Source: Parasponia andersonii
Lineage: Eukaryota; Streptophyta; Magnoliopsida; Rosales; Cannabaceae
Assembly: GCA_002914805.1 (NCBI GenBank)
Contig: JXTB01000101.1
Span: 570,640 to 634,639 of the forward strand
Length of the DNA: 64,000 nucleotides
Direction: 5' to 3'
The translations under genes were made by a program, and so were the position numbers. Positions 45,230 through 58,000 of the stretch are shown here, piece after piece. Every line of letters begins with the position of its first letter. The first letter of the stretch is position 1. Under the pieces are notes generated by a model. The model did not search any database and was not told the origin of the DNA. It was given only the letters and a program-made list of their open reading frames with translations.

Positions 45230-47469
45230 TGATACCATTTGTTAAGAATCTTATACACATGATATTTCTTTATGCTGTTTTGCTACTTATGTTGGAGCGG
45301 TTCTTACCAACTGTCTACGTGTCTTCAAACCTTTGGTGCTGATCCTACCAACTGTCCACGTGTTTAAACTGTTGGTACTGTTCCTACCAACTGTCCATGT
45401 GTCCTTGCTATCTCAAGATGCTTTTGATCTCACTTTAGATTGACAAAGCGGGGGTGACCATCTGCAAAGACTTTCTGATGCTTAAGTTAGATATTTACTC
45501 CCGAGATTGAATAGCAAATACTGAGTTTATTTTTTTGTCTCATAAAATCGTTATTTTTTCTGTCTCTCTATGTGTGTATATATATATAAATCTATATATC
45601 TATATATGTCTCTTTGCCCCCCCCCGGGAAATGTATGGCATGTAAATATATAATCTTGGAACCGAGAACCTACCGGCTCTCAATTCCAGGATTGAGTACC
45701 CTTTTCTTATTATGACTGGTTCCAGAAATCATGGGCCGTGGTTACCGTAATTTCCCTTGCATCGTTGTGATTTGCTTTCTGTCGTCTCATATGACGCGAG
45801 CCTGGCAGGGGCGAGACCCTGACAACCCGCCGTCTTGTCAGGACGGTTAGCCCAACATGTACACCTACCTAAGATCGCATTGAATGCCCTGTCTGGATCT
45901 GAAGTGGTGCACTTCCCCCAATGGTCTTCTAGTGGAAGACTCTCGAGACTTCTGACCCTCAATTGTCGAGGCAATAATTAGACTGGATTAAACCCCATCC
46001 AGGGTCTGGGATGGATTCGGCCATGGCCTACGATAACCAACAGGCCTAAGTTGTATCACGTGTGACTTATGTGGCATTCAAGCAGCCCTCTTGGATATAT
46101 GTCGAACGATGTGTCCCCTACTATCTGTTCCACTACCTAATCATCCACGTAGCGCACGATCTAGGAGTGGGCCCTACAACTGCCCCCATTTCCCTATTTG
46201 ATGGATTTATAGTCATAAAGTGTGGAAATCATACCTCCTGTTTGCCAATTCGAAGGATACGCGTGTCTCATTGCTGTCATTATTCCCCAATTACTAATAC
46301 TGACGCATGCCAATCCGTACCACGACTTTTTCAAATTTTTGAAATTTTAGTGCTTCTGACTTCCTCGTACCGTTCTCCTCCAGGGAAGACTTTTCAGCTC
46401 CTCCTCTATAAAAATCACACTTGTGCTCATCTCTTACTTTATCGAAATCCCCAAGTGCTCCTGTTCCTTTTCTTTCAAAATTTCCAGCCTCCTTAAATTT
46501 TAGGATTTTCGAGTCCTCATTTTTCTTGAAACTTTTGCTCTCTTCGATCGCACCCATGATAATGGCTTCGAACCAGAGTCAGAAGCTCCGTCTCGTCGCG
46601 GATTCCGAGTTAGGCTCATTAAGGAGGCAAATTTGCTTCCCTGGCAAAGTCACCTTACAAAGGGTCAAGGGCCTAGTAGACTGGTACCTTTGCCCTTCCA
46701 CCCCCGAAGGCTCCATTGTTTTGGGGAGGAAGTACCAAGAATGGCTGTGATTTCTCCTTCCTCCCCTAGTCCACTAGTTCTTTAGCCTGACAGGGATTCA
46801 CCCGATACAGTTGTACGCTAACAGGGTCATAATCCTGATGAGGCTCTCTGCTCTGTCGGTCCTCCCCAATGTGCATATCGACCTGGAGGTGGTATTCTAT
46901 ACCTACAAGCTCACCATTATCCTCAAAAAGAACTCTTACTCTACTTTCTACCTCCAACTGCTCCTGGGACGCCACGTTTTCTCGGGCTTGTCGAGGTCGG
47001 ATAAGCAATAGGATTCTCACTCTAGGTTGTACGCTATCGGAGGTGTGTGGTGCTCTCCTTGAGTGAACGAGGAACATTTCTAAATCCCCCTACTTTTCCT
47101 GCAAAGTAAGTACTGAGTTGTGTTTTGATTTTTGGATATGCGTGCACTTTGTCCATTTTGCTCATGATATCTGGCCTTGCGCAGCCTCTGTGGAGGAAAA
47201 CACGTTCGAGCCACGGCTGTTAGCGGGGTGGCTCAAGGAGCTGGAGGGGGTCATCGTCTTCGGATTCTCTGGGGATTGCTGACACATTCAGGCCGTTCTG
47301 AATCCCCAGGTGATGAACATGTTACCGAGGATGGTCTCACTTTTCCTCTTTTCACTGGATACATGGGTCATCACCAAGTATATTCGGAGCCAACTTGATG
47401 CTTCGGCTCTAAACCGGTTTTGCCGGGATGAGCAGAGTCGCATCGCCATGGTGGGTCGTCAGATTACGG
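45230..47469 (+). mobile_element. Retroelement-like GC-rich fossil segment
   Basis: This part of the insert between exon 1 and exon 3 of the F-box/PP2 pseudogene is far more GC-rich than its surroundings. A TATAAAAAT element (about 46406) precedes a coding-like region starting near 46555. Its predicted protein resembles the N-terminal part of plant gypsy-type transposon proteins (landmarks ADSELGSLRRQICFPGK and IHPIQLYANRV). A segment near 45230 resembles the primer-site border of LTR elements. The element is broken in several places and incomplete. Family assignment is tentative. Confidence 0.45.
45305..45415. repeat. Three tandem copies of a 40-base unit
   Basis: TACCAACTGTCYACGTGT occurs at 45305, 45346 and 45385, each preceded by a GGTGCTG/GGTACTG-like sequence. 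It lies inside the retroelement-like insert. Tandem units of this size are common in LTR promoter regions. Confidence 0.7.
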
Positions 47470-47809
47470 TTTCGAATTATAATCAAATTATATAAAGTAC
47501 CTCCATTGTGATGTTAACACATCAATAATCCAGATAAGATTATTACATTCTCAATATTAATGGACCGTACTAATAATATTTAATTAAAGGTCCCAAACTT
47601 TAATTAATTATTACAGACTATATTTAGTTTATTATCCATAAATTTAATCCTCATATATATAACACTTATATGCTAAATTTATGGTCACATAAATAAATCA
47701 GAAATTTTCTGATATTTAATGACATATAAATTCAAATAGAAAAATATCATTTTATTAATTTAACAGATATCCAAAATATACATATTTTTAGGGCATAAAC
47801 CCTAACACT
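47470..47809 (-). mobile_element. LTR-like fossil repeat, copy 2
   Basis: Reverse-complement partner of copy 1 (43293-43683). Read on the minus strand it starts TGTTAGGGTTTATGCCC at 47809. It directly abuts the surviving exon 3 fragment of the F-box/PP2 pseudogene. A fossil. Confidence 0.55.
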
Positions 47810-48589
47810 TTCTACAGATGGGGACACTAGTGGAAACGCGGGTTCGACATGAGACCGGTTAACCTCTGTGTCCATTTCGCAGGGCAAGAAGATGCGGATG
47901 AGCTCAGCGTGGTCTTACAACCTTCAAGAAGATAATTCTACAAGAAAAAATCTTTTTAGCTACAAAAAATTTTGTAGCTAAGAGTATGTTTTTGGTAGTG
48001 GATATTCATTTTGCTACCAAAAAATTTGGTAGCTTGTTAACCCCGTAGCAGAAAGTATTTTGCTACCAAAATCAAAATAGTAGCAAAACGTCTTCAACTT
48101 TGCTACTAAATATTACTAACAAAAAATCTTAAATGTGGTAGCAAGAAGATCATATAAAATTAATATTCCGCTGCCAAATTTTGATAACAAAATCTCTTGA
48201 AATTTGTAGCATATAAGGACCACTTTTAATGTTCAATACGTCCAAAAATAATACATTGCTACCAAATATGTAGTAGCAAAAGTTAGAAATCCCGAAAATG
48301 CCAATATTTAGTTTTTTTTTTTTTTTTTTTTTATAACCAAAATCAATAAATTTAATTTAATTAGTTCTATGAATTTTTTTTTTTTTAATATATTTTTAGC
48401 TCATTTGTATTCTGAACATATCCTGAAGGCTGAAACATGATCTCTGGTGAAACAAATCAATGGAAGAAAAGGAACATGGAAGCCTATAAATTAAATTCAG
48501 ACTTTACATCGGTAAAAGAATTTACAGGAAAGGTAAAAGTACAATATGATTCTAAACTACAAGATGTAGATTTAACACAAGATAAGTAA

Positions 48590-48700
48590 TTAATGGACTT
48601 CGTTGCACCCTTGGGCCTTGGCGTACGTCTCAGCAACGTCTCATTCCTTTTCTGTCCAAGAGTCGGACTTCATCAAATCCATAACAAAACACTGCAAGAC
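48590..48700 (-). other. Possible captured coding fragment in the CACTA-like element
   Basis: On the minus strand this short stretch is less AT-rich than the rest of the element. It begins after a pyrimidine-AG acceptor-like site and reads as CFVMDLMKSDSWTEKE before a stop. Too short to assign. It could be a captured exon end or chance. Confidence 0.2.
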
Positions 48701-49610
48701 AAGAATAAAATTAGTGGATGATACCAAATAACACATTCAAACTTAGTATAATTAGTATTCGAAAGTCAACAACGGAAACATGAATAACAAATGAAATCAA
48801 CTTGAAGAGTAGGAAAGAGAAACTACAATTAAAAATTTAAACTAGATTTCAGAAATAAAAAAAATTTGAACATCGTGCAAGGCTGGAGGGGCAAAGAGGA
48901 ACTACAAGACGAACCCTATCGACTCGCCCGGTGTCGTATTGGCACTGCAAAAGATAAAAATATATAGGAGGACTGAGTTAAATTGATCCTATAGAAAAGC
49001 AAAACTGATCAAAGGGGAAGATTGAGTTTTCTGAAGAATTGCAGCGGCTAGAGGTAAAGATACGGCAACAACGATGAAGTGTAGTAGAACTGCAGGTAGT
49101 GAAGAGCGGGGAGCTGTGTGTTACGGTTTTCACTTTCTAAGTTCATTTGGAGGGCGAGATGGAAAAACGTTCAAATTCCAAACTTTAAATTTTCACGAAA
49201 GGAAATCACTTCACTTGACACAATGAAACCCGTCATTAGCTCCCAAAAAAAAAAAAAAAAAAACTGTCATTAGCCTGAAATATATTAATTATCTGAATTA
49301 ATTATCTTGTTAATAAAAACTAACCCTAATTAATTGCTCAATCTTGACCTTATCTTAACTTACATGTTCTAAACAAAAATTTGATCCCACCCAATACTAA
49401 TTCTTCATAGTCCCTTTGAAAATTAAAGAGATGAATAATAGGCAGTACGATTAAGTTAACTTATAGCATATCTAAAAGTCTAAAACCAGCTCGAGCTATT
49501 AATTATTGTTAGTTTTTATTAACAACCTTGTCACAGAAATGTTTTACCAATAAAGAATATATCTGAATAAACATGAAATTGAATATATGACCCAATGGAT
49601 CATGCACTTA

Positions 49611-50115
49611 TAGGGTGACAATTATTTACATGGCACGGTGATACGACTTAAAAACGATACGAAATAAACTGGTTTAAGTGACTTATTTAATTTTCATGTC
49701 AATTTCGGATTGACACGTGTAACACATATAATAAACGAGTGAATTTCGGGTTAACCTGTTTAACCTAAAAATTACCGTGTAACCCGTTTAATTAAACAAG
49801 GTCGTTTTCGTGTCATGTCAACAAGACACTAATACGAATCATTTATTAATATTTTAAATGTGATTTTGATTAATCTTAAACATATTTTATGTGTAAAATT
49901 GAATTAATTAGTGTATAATCGTGCCAATTTTGAATAATCGTGTTAAATAAGTCATAATATGATATATGACACATTTATTAACCGAGTCATATATATCGTA
50001 TAGTCTTACACGTATATTAATCGTGTCGTGTTGTCGTATTTGGATTGGGTATTATTATGTCGTATCATAATCATGTTGACCCAAACACGATACGATAATA
50101 CAAATTGTCAGCTCT
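49611..50115. mobile_element. hAT-like MITE nested in the CACTA-like element
   Basis: The left end TAGGGTGACAATT and the right end, reverse-complemented (TAGAGCTGACAATT), form short inverted repeats. Next to them, inner CGATACGA motifs occur in both orientations. The interior repeats CGTGT, ACCCG and GTTTAA motifs, as in a widespread group of short plant MITEs. About 505 bases, non-coding. A clear 8-base duplication was not confirmed. Confidence 0.55.
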
Positions 50116-51071
50116 ATGTAGTTATACGTTATTCGTATACATTTATATTATATATGAAACTAATTAATAACATTTAACTCTATCTGTGTACATATCTTAT
50201 TATATACGTACACCCTAATATCGTAGATGCATGTATATACATATTTAACCTGTAAACACTAATGGTATACACCATAATATCGTAGATGCGTTTATTATAT
50301 ACATATAAGTATGCACTATAGTTCACAGGTTGTATTAAGATATACCTTATATATGTTGGGATAAAGTTGAAACTTTTGTAGCAATCTATAACTATAATTA
50401 TTTACTTGGAAAAAAGAAAAAGATGAAACTTTTTTATACTACTTGTATGAAAAATATATTTGTGCTATCTATTTGCAATCAGAGTTTTAGTACAAAATGT
50501 CTTTATATCTTTTACTATTTGATAGAAACATGACTTTAGCCTTTTAGCAACCGTACATATTTTAGTAGATAAGAATGCCTTTTAGACTTTTTGCCACCTA
50601 ATATTTGGTACTAAAAAGCTCTTTTTATTACAATAAATATTTGGTTGCAAATAACATGTATTACCCACCAAATTTTGCATTCGGCGCCAAAACTTTTTGC
50701 TACTGAATTTAATTATTTGTAACAAAAAGTGATTTTCTATCACCAAAAGTTTCGAACAAAAAATTTTCGTCTCATTTGATATGATTTTCTATCAATATTT
50801 TCTGCTACTAAAATTTGGTAGCAGTTAGTGACCTTTTGCTGCTAAGTTTTTCTTGTCGCTAAAGATCTAGTAGCAAAAAGTCATTTTTCTTGTTGTTTAA
50901 ACTTGTACAAGATATAGAGGAGATGGGTGGAAAGAGATTGAGATGGGAAACTTCTTTAATGAAAATGGAGAAGACGGTTTAGTGTCATGCAATCTAAAGG
51001 AGATCGGTGGCAGAGGTACTTGGTCTGGCCTTGTTGTAGAAGGAATTGAGCTTAGGCCTAAAGCTGCCTGA

Positions 51072-51155
51072 TACAAGTATATAAATATATACATATATGT
51101 AAACACAACTAATTAGTTTTCCTAGTTTTTCTTGGCTCCAGCTCCCTGAGAGCAA

Positions 51156-51194
<39 letters not shown>

Positions 51195-52140
51195 GGAACA
51201 TGTGACGTATTCAACTCTCAATCTGGACAAGATTTAAGTGATTTATTACGCTTTTACTTGTGTACGTTTAGATGAACAATGAGTGATCTTAGCTTATAAT
51301 GCAATTTTCTTTTACAATTTTACTTTAAATTGAACTTATCAGATTGAGTAGTTGGTTCATTCACTTAATCGCTCATATGAATGAAAAAAAAAAATCGTAT
51401 ATTCATACCACTCAAAACTTCTCTTTTTTTTTTNAATTATTAAGATATGCTAAGTGTTTCCTTGAGACTCGAATTTGCATTCTTTTATTTTCTGTCTGTT
51501 CTTTATAATTAACTGCTATCATACGTGCCAGCATTAAAATAGCAAGATATAATTACTAGAACGTGAAAGTACCAAAACCTTAAAAACAAAAAAAAATATA
51601 AAACTGATATATCTATAGAATATATGGATAATAGAACCATGGTTTTGCATTAAAAAGTGGAGCTCAATGCCTTGAACGACCATGCCACACACCCAACTTG
51701 TTATTTCTATTGTTAAGCTGTCGCGTTCTCTTGTCGTTTTTCATGTATTTCCCGTTTTATAAGATGAATAGATGATATAATGTTGTTTCGGAGATGCCGT
51801 ACGTTTTCTAGCAATATTTGTCGATTTTCAGATGATGCCGTTTTCGAAACGATATTAAATGATGATGCATTATTCAGCTGCGTATGGGAATAGTTACTAA
51901 TTAAGCTACGTGACTTACCCACCAAATAATTAAGTCCATCTAATAGGAGACAAAAAAGGTTGATAACTTTTTATTTTGGGTTCAAGTTTCAAAAAACCGT
52001 ATATCGCTTGTCAATTTGTGCAACATATACATTTGAGATTCTTCTTTAGATCGAACATAGTGTAGTTTAGAACTTTTTTTTTTTTTTTTTCCCTTTTTCG
52101 GTTTGATCAATAGTTGTTTCATCCGGCCCTATTTAGGTAT
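51072..52140. other. 3' flank shared with the intact F-box/PP2 gene
   Basis: The region after the stop at 51071 resembles that after 61017: TGATACAAGTATA, then a CTTTTACTTG segment, GTTTTGCATYAAAAAGTG (51643 and 61219), TTCATGTATTTCC, and an ATGATG-rich stretch (51760-51870 and 61480-61680). A TA microsatellite (51158-51193) and one N (51434) are present. No gene; open stretches here are products of the ATGATG repeats. Confidence 0.6.
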
Positions 52141-52147
52141 TGAAATT

Positions 52148-54060
52148 GTAATAACCTATTCTTTTAGAGGGGTAAAATGGTCATTCGACCTTATATAAAA
52201 TAATTATATATATATATATGTTTCTCTCTCGTCCTCTCCTCCAACTCACTCTCACCCTCTCGTCGCACGGCCGAACGGAGGAGCAAGAGGACCAGTCGCC
52301 GCCGGCCCTCGTTGCACCCCGTCACCAAGCCCAGACGACGCGCGTTGCCCTCGTCGCATGGCCAAATGGAGGAGCAAGAGGACCAGCCGCCGCCGGCCCT
52401 CGTTGTGCCCCGTCACCGAACCCAGACGACGCGCGCCGCCCAGCCGAGTCGACTGCCGAAACTCCGAGGCCGCCGGACCATCGTGTTGCCGAGGAGGAGC
52501 GAAACTCAGCCGCAGTTTCTGTCACTCACCAGCGAGGATTCCGGTGATGAAAAGTCGTGAAACCGGTAGCATTCGAACCCTCTCGTTGTGGGCTTTCTCC
52601 TGGCATATATTTCGCGATCCTATTTTGCCCGGATTGAAAGTTGATATTTTAGGGTATTTTGAGTTTCGAATTTTAGTTTTCGATCCGACTGTTTAGATTT
52701 CGTTTTTGTTGTCATTTTTGGAATATACTTGGAAAATAGAGAAGTTTGATATATATATTGACTATATTTGGTGACCGGCACGAAAATCAATATCTAACGG
52801 CTTAGATTTGTCTAGTTTTGTGTGTCACTGGTCTGGTGTCGGCCCGGACCCAAATTGGTCGAGTTATATGTCTAATATAGCTATTTTGAACATTAGGAAT
52901 TCAATAGAGAGATCCGTTCATTGATTTGAAACTCCGTTGAGAAGTTGGTTTTTCCCAAGTGAGCGATCGAGGGCATAGAATTGGTTCCCAACCCTCCGAG
53001 TGATCATACAACGACATCTTGAGCATCCAATAGCGTGGTATCATTATTCTAGTGAAGTAGGAATTCTGTTACCTCTCTTTTACGTTGTTTTGAATAGAAC
53101 TTATTTTCTGCAACACATGAGAACAAATGTGATTTTAGAACTTTTAAATATCTGTGATGGAATTGAATGATATGATTTATATATTGGATTGCTCTGAGAC
53201 TTTTCTGAGTGCAAGTTATTTTTGAATATGTTAAAATAGAGTCATTATGCTGCCCATTTTTCTACAAAATTTAATTAATTATTTTATTAAAAACTAGATC
53301 ATCATTTAAACTTAAATTACTTCATGGTTACTTTTATACATCAGTTCAGAGTACACGTGTCATAGGATCACACATGAGTCTCAAGTTAGCATCATGGAGT
53401 TTTTACAGTATGGCGCTGCGACCCCACCGACGGTGCAGAGTTCGTAAACCCACGCCGGTTATTTCTTCTGATTACCTCCCCATTTGATAGGCGTAGGCAA
53501 TACGGTTACCCCTCCAGGTTTGGTAGGCGACACGGGGTATCCTCTCCGATTATGGGCTAAGTGTCAGGCAAGTTGTATGGCACACATAGTGCCAACACCC
53601 TGGTTTCCATTGATGAGAAGTGGTAAACTCATGAGTATGAGTGGATTTGTGTCAAGTGTTTGTAGACTGATTGATTTTCAGATATCATGTTTTCTATATA
53701 AAATATATATATGTGCATATGGACTATAGGTTTTGGATATTTTCATGTATATATGCACATATGGTTCTGCAAATGTAGTTTGGATTAAATTAATCATACA
53801 TGGGCTTTCCATCACTAAAAAGATTTTTAAATAAGGTAACAGTTTTCCTACTGAGCTTTCGAGCTCACATCTTCTTTTTCCCTCCCTTTCAGGTGATCAT
53901 TCCTTCGAGTTAGTCGTGTCGATGGCCAGACAAGTCGCTTGGTTTACGTCGCCGTCTTATTCCTATTCCTCTTCGGTTGGTCCTTATAACTTGTTCCATT
54001 CTTTTCGTTTTTAACTGTTTAACCAAGTTTATTGTTAATGCTAAGTGAATGTATGAGGAT
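52148..54060 (+). mobile_element. Probable LTR-type fossil repeat with GC-rich head
   Basis: The segment starts near TGTAATAACC, has a TATATAAAATA promoter-like element (52190-52200) and then a CT/CG-rich leader with Arg/Pro-rich open stretches. It continues into dispersed-repeat-like sequence with GATCCTATTTTGCCCGG and CACGGGGTATCCTCTCC. It has no intact gene. The layout suggests an LTR or LTR-plus-leader of a large retroelement. Limits and family are uncertain. Confidence 0.35.
52261..52440. repeat. 91-base GC-rich tandem duplication
   Basis: CGTCGCACGGCCGAACGGAGG at 52261 (first 20 bases meant) recurs as CGTCGCATGGCCAAATGGAG from 52352, and CCAGACGACGCGCG at 52331 recurs at 52422. This is a two-copy tandem repeat with a 91-base period in strongly CG-rich DNA. 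Confidence 0.85.
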
Positions 54061-54702
54061 GTATTTACTACTATTTGAGAATTTGGTGTATAAATGGGAC
54101 CTATAGTTCCGAAGGAGTATATTTTTAAAGTTTTAAGTACTTGGAATTTGATTAATTCTGTAAATCAATTCTTGGACTTTCTAACTCAAAATTTGTGAAC
54201 TTCATTTTCATCAACATTAAAGTTTTTATTAAACCAAGTTTTCTTACAAATTAACTATATTTTTCTTGAATTCTAATTAGTGTTTCTTTGTAGGTAAATT
54301 AAACTAAAGATGAACTTCTTTTATACAGAATTTCTAAAGATTTGGAGACTAAAATAAAAAATTCAAATACTTGATTTTTTTATAAATTTTATAAAATTTT
54401 TATTTATATTAATTTACTCTCAAAATTACCAAAACTAGGATTTTGGGTTACGAAAGAAATAAAAGTGATTCTAATCTAAAATAAGACAAAGATAAGTACT
54501 GAAATAGATGGTAAATAAATTGTGCAAATTTTTGATCTGTGACCTCGAGAAATCAATATCATTTGAGTTCGCACTTTACACGTGTCTAAGAGTCTTATCG
54601 TAGATACTTGTAGGAATAAAGATCAATACACTAATCTATCAAATCAAAGCAATACAAGAAAGTTCTGGAAGTCGGGACAGAACCGCGAACTTATCATCCC
54701 AT
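54061..54702. other. AT-rich intergenic DNA
   Basis: No supported gene. Confidence 0.6.
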
Positions 54703-55080
54703 CGTTGAAGAATTATCAAACGATAATCGATAAAAGGATGAAAACAAGAAAACACAGATTTAAGTAGAAAATTCTAATCGAGAAAAATTATTGGTAGAGG
54801 AGAAAATTTCACTATGTCGAAAAATAAAATACAGAAGGTAGAGTTTTACACGACCAAGCCTAAAATATATATAATCTCAAAACCTTAAAATACATACGTG
54901 TACGGACGAAAACTGTACGGACAAAATGGTCAAATAAAATATATGTATTTTATCCGTACAGTTTTCCCTTCGCTTCCACCACTGATCTCAAAATTTCTCC
55001 TAATTACAAAAATGCCACATATGTTGCACCGCGAAGTTTTCAGGCCAGGATAAATAGAATTCGAATCACGAACTCTAACA
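54703..55080 (-). repeat. 3' LTR of the copia fossil
   Basis: Matches 59093-59511 over most of its length. It contains a hairpin-like inverted repeat (AAAACTGTACGGACAAAAT with ATTTTATCCGTACAGTTTT, 54907-54967) not found in the other LTR. Confidence 0.88.
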
Positions 55081-58000
55081 ATCTCTACCTTGACACGAAT
55101 TCCAATTAAAGAATAACTCTAATCTTCGACAAAAAACATATTCTCCACCTCTTCCACAAAGAAGGCAAAACTTAGCAAGTAACACCAACCAAGTCTAAGC
55201 AATGCTAAAACTTGTCTCTAGGAAGTGTCTTAGTCATCATATCAGCAGAATTATCATGAGTACTAACTTTGCTCACAATTATATCACCTCGAGCAATAAT
55301 ATCACGAACAAAATGATACCGCACATCAATGTGCTTGGTCCTCTCATGAAACATCTGATCTTTTGTGAAAAAAATAACACTCTGACTATCACAAAAGATT
55401 GTGGTCAATTGTAAGTCTTCACTGAGTTCACTAAATAGTCCCTTCAACCAAATGGCTTCCTTACACGCTTTAGTAATAGCCATATATTCAGCCTCAGTAG
55501 TAGACAATGCAACTGTAGTCTATAATGTAGCTTTCCAACTGATAGCACAATCACCAATGGTGAAAATATACCCAGTGAGAGATCTTCTCTTATCAAGTTC
55601 TCCAGCAAAATCAGAATCAACATATCCAACGACTCTATTTATAGTTCTTCCAAATTGTAAACAAGCATCAGTAGAGCTATGTAAGTATCTAAAAATCCAC
55701 TGAACCGCTTTCCAATGTTCTTTACCAAGATTCACTATGTATCTACTAACAGCGCTGACTGCACATGATAAATCTAGACGAGAACAAACCATAGCATACA
55801 TGAGAGATCTCACTGCACTAGAATATGGAACTCGAGATATATAATCAATCTCATCATCTGATTGCGGAGATAAAGCAGATGAAAGTCTGAAATTAGCCAC
55901 TAATGGAGTACTAACAAGTTTAGCATTCTGTATATTAAATTTATACAGAACTTTCTCAATATACCCTTTTTGACTTAGGTACAATTTACCTGACTTTCTA
56001 TTTCTCAAAATCTCCATTCCAAGTATCTTCTTTGCTGCTCCTAAATCTTTCATCTCAAACTTCTTACTAAATTGTTTTTTGACCTTTCTGATCTCTTCTT
56101 TATCCGTAGCTGCTATCAACATGTCATCGATGTATAAGAGTAGATACATAAAAGACCTATCAGCACTCTTCTTAAAGTAGACACAACTATCATAGCTGCT
56201 TCTCTTGAAATCATGAGTGGTCATAAATGAATCAAATCTCTTATACCACTGTCTGGGTGACTGTTTCAGGCCATACAAAGACTTCTTCAATAAGCACACA
56301 TAGTCATCCTTTCCTGAGTTTACAAAACCCTCTGGTTGTTCCATGTAGATGTTTTCTTCAAGTTCTCCATGTAAGAATGTTATCTTCACATCTAACTGCT
56401 CAAGCTCAAGATCATGCGTAGCCATAATACCAAGTAAAGCTCGAATTGAACTATGCTTTACAACTGGAGAAAACACATCTGTAAAGTCTACGCCTGGAAC
56501 CTGACTGTAGCCCTTTGCAACTAGTCTCGCCTTATACCGGGATTCTTCAATTGCTGGTGTTCCTTCTTTTCTTTTGAAGACCCATTTGATGCGAACAGCT
56601 TTCTTATCTTTAGGTAGTTTCACCAAGTCCCATGTGCCATTTTTATGAAGTGATTCCATCTCCTCTTGCATGGCAATCATCCATTTCCCAGAGTCATCAC
56701 AACTAACTGCCTCTGCATAGGTAGAAGATTCTTCACTAGAATCTATACCTTCAGCCACATTCAAAGCATAGGCAACCAGATCGGCCTCAGCATACCTTTG
56801 TGGAGGTCTAATGTCTCTTGTAGGCATGTCTTTAGCAATAGAATATTGTGGCGAGGCTAGTTGTGGCGATAATAGTGTAGAGAAAACTGACTGAGATGTA
56901 GATGCTGGTGTAGATTCTAACCCAATCTCAAGCTCCACCTGAGTTTTTGATTTCTGCTGATATTTACTACTAGAATCTCTAAGAGACAAATCACGAAGCA
57001 TAGCAGATTCATCAAAAATAGCATCTCTACTCATTATAATCTTCCGAGTTTCTGAATACCATAGCTTATATCCTTTAACACCAGCCTTATAGCCTAGAAA
57101 GATACACTTCATAGATCTTGGTTCTAACTTTTTATTATCAACATGAGCATATAAAGGATACCCAAATATCTTTAAATCAGAATAATTAGCAGGAGTACCA
57201 GACCATACCTCTTCTGGAGTCTTTTTCTCAATAGCAGTTGAGAGAGATCTATTAATCAGAAAACAGGCTGTAGAGGCAGCTTCTGCCCAAAAAGACTTAG
57301 GTAAACGAGCATTGGAAAGCATGCAACGTACTCTCTCCATCAAAGTCCTATTCATACGCTTTGCCACACCGTTTTGTTGCGAAGTACGGTGAACTGTTAA
57401 ATGCCTCACGATTCCTTCTGACTTGCAAAAAACATTAAACTCATCAGAACAAAACTCCAAGCCATTATCAGTGCGGAGATGTTTGATCTGCTTCCCTTTC
57501 TACTTCTCGATCATAGTCTTCCACTCCTTAAATGTAGGTAATACATCATTCTTATGTTTCAGGAAATACACCCAAAGTTTCTGGAGAAATCATTGATAAT
57601 CGTCAGCAAATATGTAGCACCTCCTTTAGAAGGTACCCTAGATGGTCCCCAGAGATCAGAATGTATATAATCAAGTGTTCCCTTTGTGTTGTGGATACCT
57701 TTTGTAAATCTGACTCTCTTCTGCTTCCCAAAAATGCAATGTTCACAAAACTTCAGTTTACTACTACTCTGCTCATCAAGAAGTCCTCTTTTGCTCAATT
57801 CAGCCATGCCATTCTTACTCATATGGCCAAGATGCATATGCCAAAGTCTAGTGACTTCGTCATCTGACAACAAAGGAGTAGAGATAGCTGCTTCACCGAT
57901 AACTGTAGAATCCAACAAGACATATAATTCGACAGATCTTTTCTGGCCCTTCATCACGACAAGAGCTCCTCTGGAAACCTTCAAAACTCCACCTTCACCA

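Larger units (their letters stand above)
47936..50897. mobile_element. CACTA-like non-autonomous element
   Basis: The element splits exon 3 of the F-box/PP2 pseudogene. The left end reads TTCTACAAGAAAAA and the right end, reverse-complemented, AACAACAAGAAAAA. Both are close to the CACTACAAGAAAAA end typical of plant CACTA (En/Spm) elements, though the outermost bases differ. A 3-base duplication TAA flanks it (47933-47935 and 50898-50900), as expected for this superfamily. Both subterminal zones (47960-48280 and 50560-50885) are packed with GCTACCA/TAGCAAAA motifs in both orientations, like CACTA subterminal repeats. About 2.96 kb, with no transposase seen. A poly-T run at 48313-48333 and the MITE at 49611-50115 lie inside. 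Confidence 0.72.
43097..51071 (+). pseudogene. F-box/PP2-B gene split by insertions
   Basis: Four fragments in order match the intact gene at 59809-61017. 43097-43287 carries the F-box part of exon 1 ([18 protein letters not shown]). 44829-44884 carries the end of exon 1 (SLYFHLC...GNGNM) and its donor. 47815-47933 is the middle of exon 3 (GFDMRPVNLCVHFAGQEDA). 50901-51071 is the end of exon 3 (EDGLVSCNLKEI, then GLVVEGIELRPKAA and stop). The ATG is not preserved (AAAGGAG in its place). Exon 2 and the first part of exon 3 are missing. Inserts lie within exon 1 (43288-44828, includes the gap), between exon 1 and exon 3 (about 44900-47814), and inside exon 3 (47936-50897). The 3' flank still resembles that of the intact gene. 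Confidence 0.85.

Noticed and set aside
44398-45610. TA and other microsatellites as functional elements
   Set aside because: Simple repeats of this kind occur throughout the window and carry no specific signal.
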